DNA of 64,000 nt from Euryarchaeota archaeon UBA24. GTDB taxonomy: Archaea; Halobacteriota; Halobacteria; Halobacteriales; Hikarchaeaceae. The notes under the pieces are model-generated. The model worked only from the letters and a program-made list of their open reading frames with translations. It was not told where the DNA came from and searched no databases. Position 1 is the first letter of the stretch. The number at the start of each line of letters is the position of its first letter. Location of the stretch: NCBI GenBank assembly GCA_002503845.1, contig DASO01000006.1, positions 13,361 to 77,360 on the forward strand, written 5' to 3'. A program made the position numbers and the translations under genes. Shown here in pieces: positions 1 through 8,643 of the stretch.

Positions 1-797
1 CCAACAAACCCGATTATTCCAGATACGGAAACCGCGACTGCAGTTAGGAGACTTGCCACTCCTAAGAGTAGTCTCTTCGTTTGTTCTACGTTTATACCTA
101 AACTGTGCGCACTTTCTTCCCCAAGGTAAAGGGCATTCAAATCTCGGGTGAACAAAAATAAGAATGAAAATCCAAGTAAGACGAGGGGTAAAGTGAAAGA
201 AATATCAATCCAATTTGCGGTGTGGAGATGTCCCATCAACCAAAAGATTGCTTGCCGAAGATTTTCTCCACTGAGAAGGAGTAAAAGGGATACTACAGCT
301 CCGAGAAATGTTTGGACTGCAATTCCAGCAAGTAAAAGTGTTGCAACGGGTGTGTGTCCTTTTTCGGTGGAAACATAGAAAACAAAAAACGCAGCTACAA
401 GTGCTCCAATGATAGCTGCAATTTCAATACCAAATGGAATAGAAAGTCCAAAGGCTATCACTGCTACTGCTCCAGTTGCAGCTCCTGCGGACACACCGAT
501 AATAGACGGGTCGGCCATGGGATTTCTAAAAAACCCTTGCATAACGGTTCCGGCTGCTGCTAGTGCGAATCCCACTATAGCAGCGAGAATTATACGGGGT
601 AATCTCAGAGTTACCAAAATGGTCATATCAGTAGGAGTGAGAAGATTGGTTTCACCGAAGAAAATAGTGAGCATAACTTTGAGAAATAAATTAGAAGACA
701 ACTTGACGGGGCCAATTCCAGAACTAACTAAAGAGACTATAATCAATAGAGTGGAAAGAGTTAAGCACCAAGCAGTTACGCGGTGAATGTAACGCAT
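1..797 (-). CDS. BtuC/FecCD-type ABC transporter permease, 3' end missing
   Basis: Reading the minus strand from an ATG at 797 gives an uninterrupted hydrophobic protein of about 265 codons that runs off the left edge. After an N-terminal membrane segment it contains the motif RLPRIILAAIVGFALA and then MQGFFRNPMADPSIIGVSAG, which are characteristic of the FecCD/BtuC permease family that imports ferric siderophores, haem or cobalamin with a BtuF-like binding protein and a BtuD-like ATPase. Those partners are not in the window. Family members are usually 320-350 residues, so roughly the last fifth is cut off. A TATA-like sequence on the minus strand lies about 25 bases before the ATG. Family is certain; substrate (vitamin B12 or iron chelate) cannot be told. 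Confidence 0.9.
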   Translation of the reverse strand, partial: MRYIHRVTAWCLTLSTLLIIVSLVSSGIGPVKLSSNLFLKVMLTIFFGETNLLTPTDMTILVTLRLPRIILAAIVGFALAAAGTVMQGFFRNPMADPSIIGVSAGAATGAVAVIAFGLSIPFGIEIAAIIGALVAAFFVFYVSTEKGHTPVATLLLAGIAVQTFLGAVVSLLLLLSGENLRQAIFWLMGHLHTANWIDISFTLPLVLLGFSFLFLFTRDLNALYLGEESAHSLGINVEQTKRLLLGVASLLTAVAVSVSGIIGFV

Positions 798-815
798 TGA
801 TACACAATTAAATTT

Positions 816-887
816 GGATTAAATAAATAAGTGTTGTATTAGCGGCTATAAAATTAAGATAGTTGAGAAAAGAAGAAGTATAAATTC
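816..887. promoter_or_regulatory. Divergent promoters between permease and srp19
   Basis: This AT-rich gap separates two divergent genes. On the minus strand a TATA-like TTATTTATTTA (about 819-829) is centred about 25 bases before the permease ATG at 797. On the plus strand a TATA-like tataaatt (880-887) lies about 25 bases before the srp19 ATG at 909, with another ctataaaa at 846-853. The spacing predicts transcripts starting at or next to the start codons, i.e. leaderless mRNA. Assigned by spacing and composition only. Confidence 0.4.
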
Positions 888-908
888 AGAGGGAAACCAG
901 ATCAGAGT

Positions 909-1202
909 ATGGTGGACAAGCTCATCTACCCAGCATATTTAGATTCTCAAAAAACTAGAGCGGGGGGTAGGCGTGTTCCAGAGAATCTTGCAGTTGAAAG
1001 TCCAACAGTAGAGGAGATAGAGCTGGCATTGAAAAAGATAGGATATTCTTCGGAAATCGAACAGGAGAAATCATATTCACGACAGCCATGGGTAATGACA
1101 GGTCGAGTAAGGGTAAAGAACTCAAGTGATTCGGCGAAGAATGATATAATTCAAGCTGTTGCGGCATACGTAAAGGCGATTAGAAATGAAGAGAATAGGT
1201 GA
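909..1202 (+). CDS. srp19: Signal recognition particle 19 kDa protein
   Basis: A 97-residue protein with the family start IYPAYLDSQKTRAGGRRVP (residues 6-24), in which the Y-D-S and GGRRVP residues bind the tips of helices 6 and 8 of 7S RNA. SRP19 primes 7S RNA for loading of SRP54 and is needed for co-translational targeting of membrane proteins in archaea. The length is normal for archaeal SRP19. The last codons overlap the start of gar1 by 17 bases, so the two are translated from one transcript. No 7S RNA gene is visible in the window. Confidence 0.93.
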   Translation: MVDKLIYPAYLDSQKTRAGGRRVPENLAVESPTVEEIELALKKIGYSSEIEQEKSYSRQPWVMTGRVRVKNSSDSAKNDIIQAVAAYVKAIRNEENR

Positions 1203-1407
1203 GGTCAAAACAATTACAGGTTCGATAGCAATAGTACAAGGAGAGGATCAAACACGTCCAAAAATAGGGACGAAAGTTATCGATGAAAAATTAGAGAATG
1301 TGGGACGTATTGTCGACGTGATTGGACCAGTTTCCAGACCATACATGGTTATTAAAATTAAAGAGGGTGCGAAGAGCATACTGAAAAAACGTTTGTATTC
1401 TCGTTGA
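1186..1407 (+). CDS. gar1: H/ACA ribonucleoprotein subunit Gar1
   Basis: A 73-residue small beta-barrel protein matching the core of archaeal Gar1: the segment GRIVDVIGPVSRPYMVIK is the conserved strand-turn that contacts the pseudouridine synthase Cbf5. Gar1 helps substrate turnover in H/ACA guide-RNP pseudouridylation of rRNA. It overlaps srp19 by 17 bases and ends 25 bases before the presenilin gene, so the three form one operon. The glycine/arginine-rich tails of eukaryotic Gar1 are absent, as usual in archaea. Confidence 0.9.
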   Translation: MKRIGEVKTITGSIAIVQGEDQTRPKIGTKVIDEKLENVGRIVDVIGPVSRPYMVIKIKEGAKSILKKRLYSR

Positions 1408-1432
1408 AGGCATATCCAGAAATCGAGGGAAA

Positions 1433-2353
1433 ATGAAAATAGAACACAAGAAAATAATTGCGGTGGGAGTAATACTAGCTTTTGTATTGATAGTTCAAAT
1501 GGGGGCAATATCACTTATCAATCCATTTTTAGAAGAAGGTTATCAGTCAGTTGAGAATCCAGACGACCCTCTGAATGGAGTACTCTACTTGGCAGTGGTT
1601 CTTGTGGCTACTGGGATTTTGTTATACACAATGAGACAAGAGATGGATCTCCTGATTCGTCTTGTGATAATATCGATGTGTGGGTTTATATCGTGGTACG
1701 CCTTTGTGGTTGTGGCAGAGTGGATAGTGCCGAGAGGGCCCACAGAAATGATTGCTTTGATATTGGCAGGAGGCCTCTGCATTGCGTTGTTTGTATATCC
1801 AGAATGGTATGTTATCGATGGAGCAGGAATAATAGTAAGTGCCAGTGCGGCAGGTTTATTCGGAATTAGTTTTGGCCCATTGCCTGCGTTAATTTTATTG
1901 ATATTTTTGATTATTTATGATGTCATAAGTGTGTACAAGACTAAGCATATGTTAACGTTAGCAGAGGAGATTAGCAGGTTGAAATTGCCATTAATATTGA
2001 TAGTACCGTTTTCACTTGAGTATTCATTTTTCAAAGATGGTATGGAGGCAGATAGGAAAAAGGAAAGGGAGGCTTTTTACATAGGTCTGGGGGATTTGAT
2101 ACTGCCTACGATAATGGTAGCAAGCGCAGCGTGTTTTTCAGAAGCACCTTACATCTTTTTGAGGATACCAATAAGTATGCCAGTAGTGGGAAGCATGGTT
2201 GGGACGATAGGAGGGTTAATTATACTGCTATGGTTGGTGAACAAGGGAAGAGCTCACGCAGGACTTCCGTTTCTTAATGGCGGTGCAATCATAGGATACC
2301 TAGTAGGGTCGATCGTGGCTGGCATTTCGCTGACATCCGCAATAGGATTGTGA
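1433..2353 (+). CDS. Presenilin-family intramembrane aspartyl protease (PSH type, A22)
   Basis: A 306-residue protein with about nine hydrophobic segments. The two catalytic aspartates of the presenilin/signal-peptide-peptidase superfamily are present: the YD motif in LIIYDVISVYKTKH (near residue 162) and the GLGD motif in FYIGLGDLILP (near residue 222). The third signature, PAL in presenilins, appears as PFL in AGLPFLNGG near the C terminus. Archaeal homologues such as PSH cleave transmembrane helices within the membrane; natural substrates are unknown. Third gene after srp19 and gar1 on the same strand. Length is typical of archaeal members. Confidence 0.88.
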   Translation: MKIEHKKIIAVGVILAFVLIVQMGAISLINPFLEEGYQSVENPDDPLNGVLYLAVVLVATGILLYTMRQEMDLLIRLVIISMCGFISWYAFVVVAEWIVPRGPTEMIALILAGGLCIALFVYPEWYVIDGAGIIVSASAAGLFGISFGPLPALILLIFLIIYDVISVYKTKHMLTLAEEISRLKLPLILIVPFSLEYSFFKDGMEADRKKEREAFYIGLGDLILPTIMVASAACFSEAPYIFLRIPISMPVVGSMVGTIGGLIILLWLVNKGRAHAGLPFLNGGAIIGYLVGSIVAGISLTSAIGL

Positions 2354-2361
2354 AATGGGAA

Positions 2362-3354
2362 TTAATTCATTGCAGTGCTAGAAGGTTCAATTTTCAAGGT
2401 GGTCCCGATTCCCTCTTGTAAAGCTTTTTGATACAGCATATAAGCAGAAGAAATGGTTTCTATTGCAGTCCCTCCACTGTCAAAAATCGTGATTTCAGAA
2501 TCAGTAGTTCTTCCGGGTGAAACTTCATTAAGGACTTCACTGAGTTCTGCATGTATGTGAGTTTCATCTACTAGACCCATGTTGAATGCGGCTAAAAAGG
2601 ATCCAGCATCAGTGAAAACTCTGGAGCGTAAGTCAGGGACATAGAGAGATCTTTGTATAATATTTTCGTCTAATTCTCTCTTTCGAGGATGATATTGTCC
2701 AATTGCAGTTATGTGAGTCCCATCAGATACGTTGTGGCCATCAAAAACGGGAATACTAGAATTGGTTGCGGTTATGATGACATCTGCATTGGAGATAGCT
2801 AGTTTGCTTGAACTAACAGGTTTGATAGGGATATCAAGTTCTTCGGTGAGTTCTTTTGCAAACGATTCCCGGTGGTGTTTAGTAGAGGAATAGACATGTA
2901 TGCTATCGAATTTTCGGACAGTTACTGCTGCTCTTAGTTGTCCTTTTGCTTGAGGTCCAGATCCGATAACTGCTAAATTGGATACACTTTTTCGAGCTAG
3001 TGTATCGATGCCTAATGCACCTACTGCTCCTGTTTTATAGGGATTGAAAGAAGCCCCATCTAGTATAGCTAGTGGTTCCCCAGTTTTTGCATCGAAAATT
3101 GTTGTGATAAACCAAGCATCTTGGGAAGTGAAACCTGCAGAATAGAGGTAGCCCCCCATTACACCGTCTTCAGGGAGGATAGCAGAATACCCGGTGAGTT
3201 TTCCAGGAGGGTCTTTACAGAATAGAGATGCCCTAGGAACAAGAGGCGCGCCGCCTCCATGTTGTTGATACCCTCTCTTCACTGCATCTACATATTCTTT
3301 GGGGGAAGCTAGATCGGAGATGTCTTCGCTAGTGAGCAATAGTGTAGCCACCAT
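2362..3354 (-). CDS. Ornithine cyclodeaminase / mu-crystallin family protein
   Basis: A 330-residue protein with the two-domain fold of the OCD/mu-crystallin family. An N-terminal substrate domain includes VPRASLF and DGASFNPYKTGAVGALG; a Rossmann domain starts at LAVIGSGPQAKGQ (near residue 130); the late SEITIFDSGGTAIET carries the usual catalytic aspartate. Family members include ornithine cyclodeaminase, archaeal alanine dehydrogenase and pyrroline- or piperideine-carboxylate reductases. Here the usual active-site lysine position reads GGYLYSAGF and the RTGA arginine is YKTGA, so the substrate is probably not ornithine. It converges on the presenilin gene with an 8-base gap. Function beyond NAD(P)-linked imino/amino acid chemistry is not assignable. 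Confidence 0.82.
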   Translation of the reverse strand: MVATLLLTSEDISDLASPKEYVDAVKRGYQQHGGGAPLVPRASLFCKDPPGKLTGYSAILPEDGVMGGYLYSAGFTSQDAWFITTIFDAKTGEPLAILDGASFNPYKTGAVGALGIDTLARKSVSNLAVIGSGPQAKGQLRAAVTVRKFDSIHVYSSTKHHRESFAKELTEELDIPIKPVSSSKLAISNADVIITATNSSIPVFDGHNVSDGTHITAIGQYHPRKRELDENIIQRSLYVPDLRSRVFTDAGSFLAAFNMGLVDETHIHAELSEVLNEVSPGRTTDSEITIFDSGGTAIETISSAYMLYQKALQEGIGTTLKIEPSSTAMN

Positions 3355-3411
3355 AGGTTATATTCAGGGGCGATTATGATAAAAATGATGGGGTTGAAAT
3401 GGTGAAAGATT

Positions 3412-3951
3412 TTGGGTGAAAAAATTAAATTTAATACCCTGGGGGATGGGGAAGGGGGACCCCCGATATTTCTTGAGAGAGATAAATTTAGTTATGCAGG
3501 GAAATTCATTGGGAAGGATACAGGTAAAATTTTAGCGAAAAATGGAGAAAGGATAATTGCAGCTCTTTCATTTAGTGGAGATAGAAATGATAAAGATATT
3601 GTTTGGATCAGATACGTGGTGGTAGAAAAAAATCTTAGAGGTAAAGGAATTGGTCCAAAATTATTATCATATGCGGTGGAGAGTTTGATGGGGCGAGTGA
3701 AATTGGTCAAAATAGCAACGAATAATGTTTTTGCATATAGGGCTTTGTATAAATCTGGTTTTGAGTACACAGGAAAGAAAACGGGCATATTAGAATTGGT
3801 ATTAGAGTGTCCAAGTGCCCAAACGCGGGAGAGATATCTAGAGGGAATAGAGGCATTTCGGTCGGTGAAATCTCTCACGGATGAAGAAGTTGAATTCGTG
3901 TCTAAAGAGGATATAAAAAATATGCCTACTAAGACTTTATTCAGTTTCTGA
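3412..3951 (+). CDS. GNAT family N-acetyltransferase
   Basis: A 179-residue protein. The central part has the acetyl-CoA binding motif A of GNAT enzymes: a beta strand IRYVVVEKN followed by LRGKGIGPKLL (R-x-x-G-x-G pattern) near residue 80, then the strand-helix FAYRALYKSGFEYTGKK typical of motif B. The start is a TTG at 3412 preceded at about 8 bases by GGTGA; upstream ATGs are out of frame or stopped. The 3' end overlaps the convergent cold-shock gene by 15 bases. The substrate (protein N terminus, amino sugar or small amine) cannot be predicted. Confidence 0.75.
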   Translation: MGEKIKFNTLGDGEGGPPIFLERDKFSYAGKFIGKDTGKILAKNGERIIAALSFSGDRNDKDIVWIRYVVVEKNLRGKGIGPKLLSYAVESLMGRVKLVKIATNNVFAYRALYKSGFEYTGKKTGILELVLECPSAQTRERYLEGIEAFRSVKSLTDEEVEFVSKEDIKNMPTKTLFSF

Positions 3952-4164
3952 TGATTCGGAATCGTCCGCTTCTATGCGTTTTACATTAGTTGCGCGGGGG
4001 CCCTTGGGGGCGGTCTCGATCTCAAACTCTACTACTTCTCCTTCGGTTAGATCGGGCCCTTCTACATCGTCCATGTGAACGAAAACGTCGGTAGAGGAGT
4101 CCTCTTGTTTTATGAATCCATAGCCTTTTCTCGAATGAAAGAATACAATTGTACCAGTCGGCAT
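3937..4164 (-). CDS. cspA: Cold-shock domain protein
   Basis: A 75-residue OB-fold protein with both nucleic-acid binding motifs of the CspA family: RNP1 as KGYGFIK (residues 13-19) and RNP2 as VFVHM (residues 27-31). It binds single-stranded RNA or DNA and probably acts as an RNA chaperone. The last 13 residues (ADDSESSETE region) are an acidic tail. A TATA-like CTTTATCTG lies about 22 bases before the ATG, suggesting a leaderless transcript. It overlaps the tail of the convergent acetyltransferase gene. Confidence 0.93.
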   Translation of the reverse strand: MPTGTIVFFHSRKGYGFIKQEDSSTDVFVHMDDVEGPDLTEGEVVEFEIETAPKGPRATNVKRIEADDSESSETE

Positions 4165-4263
4165 ATTAACAGCTCAAAACAGATAAAGAGGGAAGGTAGA
4201 AATACCCACCGATGTGAGAATGAGAAGGTAGACTTCAAATTTAGAGAGGTTTAAGAGTAGATA

Positions 4264-5247
4264 ATGGGAAACGCTGCACTACGTTCTTTGGCTGCTTTAC
4301 AATCGGCAAAACCAGAGGACTTCATGGGTAGAACGGTGGCGATAGATGCTCATAATTGGCTTTATAAATATCTAACTACGACAGTTAGGTTTACAGAAAG
4401 GGGAGCATACACAACAGAGGATGGAGTGGAAGTTGCAAACTTAATAGGAATTGTGAGAGGGATATCAAAACTACTCCAATCACAAGTTCAACCTGTGATG
4501 GTTTTTGATGGAATTCCAACGGAATTGAAAAATGAGGTAATTGAAGAAAGGAGGAGAGGAAGAGAGATGAGAGAAATTCGACTTGAAGAGGCTATAAAAT
4601 CAGAGGACAAGGCAGAGATTTCTCGATTGGAATCTCAAACCCAAAGATTGACTCCAACGATACACAAAACCACAAGGGAATTATTCGAATTATTAGATAT
4701 TTCATACGTTGAAGCTCCTGCAGAAGGGGAGGGGCAATGTTCGTATATGGCTCGGCATGATGAAAGGGTAGATTGCGCGGGTAGCGATGATTATGATACT
4801 CTTTTGTTTGGATCCCCAGTAACTTTGAGGAGACTCACAGGGTCTGGAGACGTAGAGATAATGAAATTGCAAGAGACTCTGGATCGTAATAACATTACAT
4901 GGGAACAATTGGTCGATGTTGGGATTCTTTCGGGGACAGATTTCAATGAGGGATTAATGGGTGTGGGACCCAAAACAGCCCTTAAAGAAATAATAAAATA
5001 TGGAGATATATGGGAAGTGCTCAATGCGAGATCGGAATCCATAGAATACGTTGATCGAATTAGAGAAATATTCCTACAGCCTACAGTGACAGACAAATAT
5101 GAATTGGATGTTTCTATGAATCCAGATATAGAAGGGGCAAGAAATTACATAGTAAAAGAATGGGGCATTCCGAAAGAAAAGGTGGATCGTGGTTTGAATC
5201 AAATAGGAGAATTAACCAAACAAACGGGATTGAATAGGTGGTTTTAG
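4264..5247 (+). CDS. fen: Flap endonuclease 1
   Basis: A 327-residue member of the FEN1/XPG family that removes 5' flaps during Okazaki fragment maturation and base excision repair. Metal-binding acids are visible in order: VAIDAHNW (D28), MVFDGIP, EAPAEGEGQ, GSDDYDTLLFG and SGTDFNEG, the last leading into the helix-hairpin-helix GVGPKTAL. The C terminus QTGLNRWF is a PIP box for PCNA. The N-terminal MGNAALR keeps the conserved glycine that becomes the N terminus after methionine removal. Length is within the archaeal range. Not obviously in an operon; the divergent neighbour is the cold-shock gene. Confidence 0.96.
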   Translation: MGNAALRSLAALQSAKPEDFMGRTVAIDAHNWLYKYLTTTVRFTERGAYTTEDGVEVANLIGIVRGISKLLQSQVQPVMVFDGIPTELKNEVIEERRRGREMREIRLEEAIKSEDKAEISRLESQTQRLTPTIHKTTRELFELLDISYVEAPAEGEGQCSYMARHDERVDCAGSDDYDTLLFGSPVTLRRLTGSGDVEIMKLQETLDRNNITWEQLVDVGILSGTDFNEGLMGVGPKTALKEIIKYGDIWEVLNARSESIEYVDRIREIFLQPTVTDKYELDVSMNPDIEGARNYIVKEWGIPKEKVDRGLNQIGELTKQTGLNRWF

Positions 5248-5310
5248 GTGGGGGACAGTTAGGTGCAGACCCAAGTATTTTAGGTCATTGCTCGCAAAGA
5301 ATGAGTTGTA

Positions 5311-6717
5311 ATGACAGATTATCGTATTGAAAAAGATAGTCTTGGGGAAGTAAAAGTTCCAAAAGATGTATACTGGGGGGCACAGACCCAGCGGGCGATT
5401 GAGAACTTTCCAATTAGTGGAGAGGTATTTGAGTCAGGATTCATAAGAGCTCTAGGGATTATTAAAAAGTCTGCAGCGAAAGCAAATGGAGAACTAGGAT
5501 TTCTGGAACAAAAAGTGGTGGAAGCAATTGTTTTGGCTGCTGATGAGGTTATTTCAGGAGAACTTGTAGATCAATTTCAAGTAGATGTATTTCAGACAGG
5601 ATCGGGGACGTCTTCGAATATGAATGCGAATGAAGTGATAGCGAACCGTGCTTGTGAGATTGTGGGGGAAGATATTGGATCAAAAGTGATACACCCCAAT
5701 GATCATGTCAACTTTGGGCAATCATCTAATGATATAATTCCTACTGCGATGCATGTTTCTGCCCTAGAGTCAATTGACAAAGAAGTAGTACCAGCATTGG
5801 AGATATTGAAAAGCGCATTGGAGAAAAAAGAAAAGGAATTTTCAGGGGTTGTAAAGACAGGGAGGACTCACTTACAGGATGCAACTCCAATAACGTTGGG
5901 GCAAGAGTTTGGAGGATACAAAACACAAATAGAAAAGGGGATTAAAAGATTGGAAAATGTGAGAAGTAGTCTTGCCGAACTCCCAATTGGAGGAACTGCT
6001 GTTGGGACTGGACTGAACATGCATCCTGAATTTCCAAAGATAGCCAGTAAATACATATCTGAAGAAACAGGGATTTCATTTAGGGAAGCTATAGATCATT
6101 TTGAAGCTCAAGCTGCGCATGATGCCATGTCGGAAGCGCATGCGGCCCTACGAGTTGTGGCAGGGTCAATGAACAAAATAGCAAATGATTTGAGACTATT
6201 GGCGTCGGGGCCTAGAAATGGATTGGGCGAGATCAAGCAGCCAGAAAATCAACCGGGATCTTCAATAATGCCAGGGAAAATAAATCCAGTTATGGCAGAA
6301 GCAGTTAACCAAGTTCATAAACGAGTTATTGGGAACGACATGACAATAGCATATGGAGCGGCGGAGGGGCAGTTAGAATTAAACTTATACAAACCAATCC
6401 TAGCAAATGACTTCTTAAATTCAACAAAAATAATTTCTAATGTTGCAGTGGTCTTTGCAGAAAAATTCATCGACCTGTTGAATGCAAATAAAGAAAAGTG
6501 TGAAAATCAAGTTGAATGGAGTATGGCTCTTGCCACATCGCTAAGCCCCCATATAGGGTATGATAAAGCTGCTAAAATCGCAAAAGAAGCATATGTGAAT
6601 GAAAAGACAGTTAGAGAAGTTGCGATTGAGATGGGGGAAATTTCTGAAGCGGATGCAGATGATATGTTGGATGCTAGGAGGATGACAAAACCAGGGATAC
6701 TTGAATCGGAAGAGTAG
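5311..6717 (+). CDS. fumC: Class II fumarate hydratase
   Basis: A 468-residue member of the fumarase/aspartase superfamily. The signature GSSIMPGKINPVM (near residue 318) forms the mobile catalytic loop, and TGSGTSSNMNANEVIANR (near residue 100) and GRTHLQDATP (near residue 183) are the other two conserved regions. It interconverts fumarate and malate in the citric acid cycle. The oxygen-stable iron-free class II enzyme fits an aerobic lifestyle and is the type used by Halobacteria. The malate dehydrogenase at 20165-21133 catalyses the next step. A TATA-like box lies about 30 bases before the ATG. Confidence 0.96.
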   Translation: MTDYRIEKDSLGEVKVPKDVYWGAQTQRAIENFPISGEVFESGFIRALGIIKKSAAKANGELGFLEQKVVEAIVLAADEVISGELVDQFQVDVFQTGSGTSSNMNANEVIANRACEIVGEDIGSKVIHPNDHVNFGQSSNDIIPTAMHVSALESIDKEVVPALEILKSALEKKEKEFSGVVKTGRTHLQDATPITLGQEFGGYKTQIEKGIKRLENVRSSLAELPIGGTAVGTGLNMHPEFPKIASKYISEETGISFREAIDHFEAQAAHDAMSEAHAALRVVAGSMNKIANDLRLLASGPRNGLGEIKQPENQPGSSIMPGKINPVMAEAVNQVHKRVIGNDMTIAYGAAEGQLELNLYKPILANDFLNSTKIISNVAVVFAEKFIDLLNANKEKCENQVEWSMALATSLSPHIGYDKAAKIAKEAYVNEKTVREVAIEMGEISEADADDMLDARRMTKPGILESEE

Positions 6718-6744
6718 TCGGCAAATAGGCATTATACGGATTTC

Positions 6745-6752
6745 TTTTTATC
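6745..6752 (+). promoter_or_regulatory. TATA-like box before gatE
   Basis: The sequence tttttatc in the 57-base gap after fumC is centred about 26 bases before the gatE ATG at 6775. This is the spacing expected for a leaderless archaeal transcript. No ribosome site is visible between it and the ATG. Confidence 0.4.
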
Positions 6753-6774
6753 TGTTCAAGACCCATTCAGTTCA

Positions 6775-8643
6775 ATGGAGGAACATGAGTATGCAGAATT
6801 GGGATTGGTGGCAGGTTTAGAAATACACCAGCAACTCAACACGAAACATAAACTATTTTGTAAATGCCCAACTGTATTTCGAGACCCAGAAGAGCATGTT
6901 AAATCATTTTCACGGAGTTTGCATGCCACCATGTCAGAGATGGGAGAAATAGATAGAGCCGCGTTGGAGGAAAGTCAGACGGGGAAAAAATTTAGATATC
7001 TTTCATTCGAGAGTACTTGTCTTGTTGAAGAAGATGAGGAACCACCAGGAAATCTTAATAAAGAGGCGTTAGAAATCGCGTTAGAAGTGGCACTGTTATT
7101 GGGAATGGAACCGGTAGATCAGATTCAAATAATGAGGAAACTAGTGATAGATGGGTCGAATACTTCTGGATTTCAGCGGACGGCTTTGATTGCAAGAGGT
7201 GGCCAGATTGAAACTGAAGAGGGTGTGGTTCGATTGGGAGAGTTAATGTTAGAAGAGGAAAGTGCAAAAAGAATAGAAGAACAGAAGGGAGAAGTAATCT
7301 ATAGTTTAGATAGAATTGGAATTCCACTTGTTGAGATTAGTACGCTTCCGGATATCAAGACGCCTAAACAAGCACGAAACGTGGCTGCTAAAATTGGGAT
7401 GTTACTTCGATCTACAGGAAAGGTGAAGCGAGGAATTGGAACGATACGACAAGATATCAATATCTCAATAAATTCGGGTGCTCGTGTCGAATTGAAAGGT
7501 GTTCAAAATTTAGATGATATTGAAAAAATCATACAGATTGAAATTGATCGTCAGAAGAATCTTATTGAGATTAAGGAAAGATTGGGTTCAAAGGAAGTAG
7601 AAATAAAACCCTCCATGGAAGTCACGGAAGTATTCAAAGAAACAGGTAGTGAAGTAATTCAGAAGGAAGTGGATCGAGGAGGGATTGTAGTCGCACTTCC
7701 TATGAAGGGGTTTCAGGGAGTATTGGGGGAAATGATAGCACCAGATAGGAGGCTTGGTACAGAACTATCGGACTATGCAAAAAAGTATGGAGCAGGGGGA
7801 ATATTCCACACTGATGAATTGCCGAATTACGGGATTATGCAGGAAGAGGTCGACGAGATCAGAAGAAGAATAGGGATACAAAATGAATCGGCTTTTGTTA
7901 TTGTTGCGGCAGAAAAAAAAGTGGCAAACGAAGCTATTGTTTCAGTTGCGGATAGGGCTGAGGGATGCTTAGAAAAAGTTCCAGAAGAGACTAGAGGGGT
8001 AAAAGAAGATGGTACCTCAAGATACTTGCGTCCGTTGCCAGGAGAAGCTAGAATGTATCCAGAGACGGATGTGTTTCCGGTTGAAGTTGAGACTGCAGGG
8101 ATAAGAGTGGTAGAAACGTTAGAAAAAAGGGCTGAAAGGTATAACAAGGATTTGGGAATTGGAGAAGATCTTTCGAAACAAATGGCTTATTCAGAGAGAA
8201 TGCCATTGTTTGAAAAGGCGATAGATACGGGAATTAAACCAACTTTAGCAATAGAGATTCTTGAAAATAAATATACAGAACTACGCAGAGAAGGGGTTCA
8301 AGTGGGAAATGTATCAGATGAAAATTTTGAGGAAATATTCCAACTCATAACAGAGAAGAAACTTATGAGAGAGGGGATAGCAGATGTGCTAAAGTTGATA
8401 TCTGCAAAGAAATTTGCTACCGTCAATGAAGCGCTAGAAAAGATGGGATTGGTGGTTGTAAAAGAAGAGGGTGTGAGAAAAATAATTGAAAAGGTAGTGA
8501 AAGCTAATGAAGAAAAAATAAAAATGGAAGGAAAAGGGTCTTTTTCCGCGCTTATGGGGGAATGTATGGTAGAACTAAGGGGGAAAACAAAGGGATCTGT
8601 AGTGAGTTCCATACTACAACAAGAAATTGAAAAAAGGTTATAA
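6775..8643 (+). CDS. gatE: Glutamyl-tRNA(Gln) amidotransferase subunit E
   Basis: A 622-residue archaea-specific tRNA-dependent kinase/transamidase subunit. The N terminus GLVAGLEIHQQLNTKHKLFC is the GatB/GatE signature; the long glycine-rich catalytic cradle follows, then an inserted AspRS-like GAD domain (about residues 290-410), a helical domain and the C-terminal YqeY-like tail ending at the stop. GatDE converts Glu-tRNA(Gln) to Gln-tRNA(Gln). The partner gatD (an asparaginase homologue) is not adjacent; the asparaginase-like gene at 34945-35940 lacks the extra N-terminal domain of GatD. The length agrees with archaeal GatE. Confidence 0.96.
   Translation: MEEHEYAELGLVAGLEIHQQLNTKHKLFCKCPTVFRDPEEHVKSFSRSLHATMSEMGEIDRAALEESQTGKKFRYLSFESTCLVEEDEEPPGNLNKEALEIALEVALLLGMEPVDQIQIMRKLVIDGSNTSGFQRTALIARGGQIETEEGVVRLGELMLEEESAKRIEEQKGEVIYSLDRIGIPLVEISTLPDIKTPKQARNVAAKIGMLLRSTGKVKRGIGTIRQDINISINSGARVELKGVQNLDDIEKIIQIEIDRQKNLIEIKERLGSKEVEIKPSMEVTEVFKETGSEVIQKEVDRGGIVVALPMKGFQGVLGEMIAPDRRLGTELSDYAKKYGAGGIFHTDELPNYGIMQEEVDEIRRRIGIQNESAFVIVAAEKKVANEAIVSVADRAEGCLEKVPEETRGVKEDGTSRYLRPLPGEARMYPETDVFPVEVETAGIRVVETLEKRAERYNKDLGIGEDLSKQMAYSERMPLFEKAIDTGIKPTLAIEILENKYTELRREGVQVGNVSDENFEEIFQLITEKKLMREGIADVLKLISAKKFATVNEALEKMGLVVVKEEGVRKIIEKVVKANEEKIKMEGKGSFSALMGECMVELRGKTKGSVVSSILQQEIEKRL

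Noticed and set aside
409-786. Plus-strand open frame of 125 codons at the left edge
   Set aside because: The minus strand here encodes a permease with clear family motifs running off the window, so the plus frame is a shadow.
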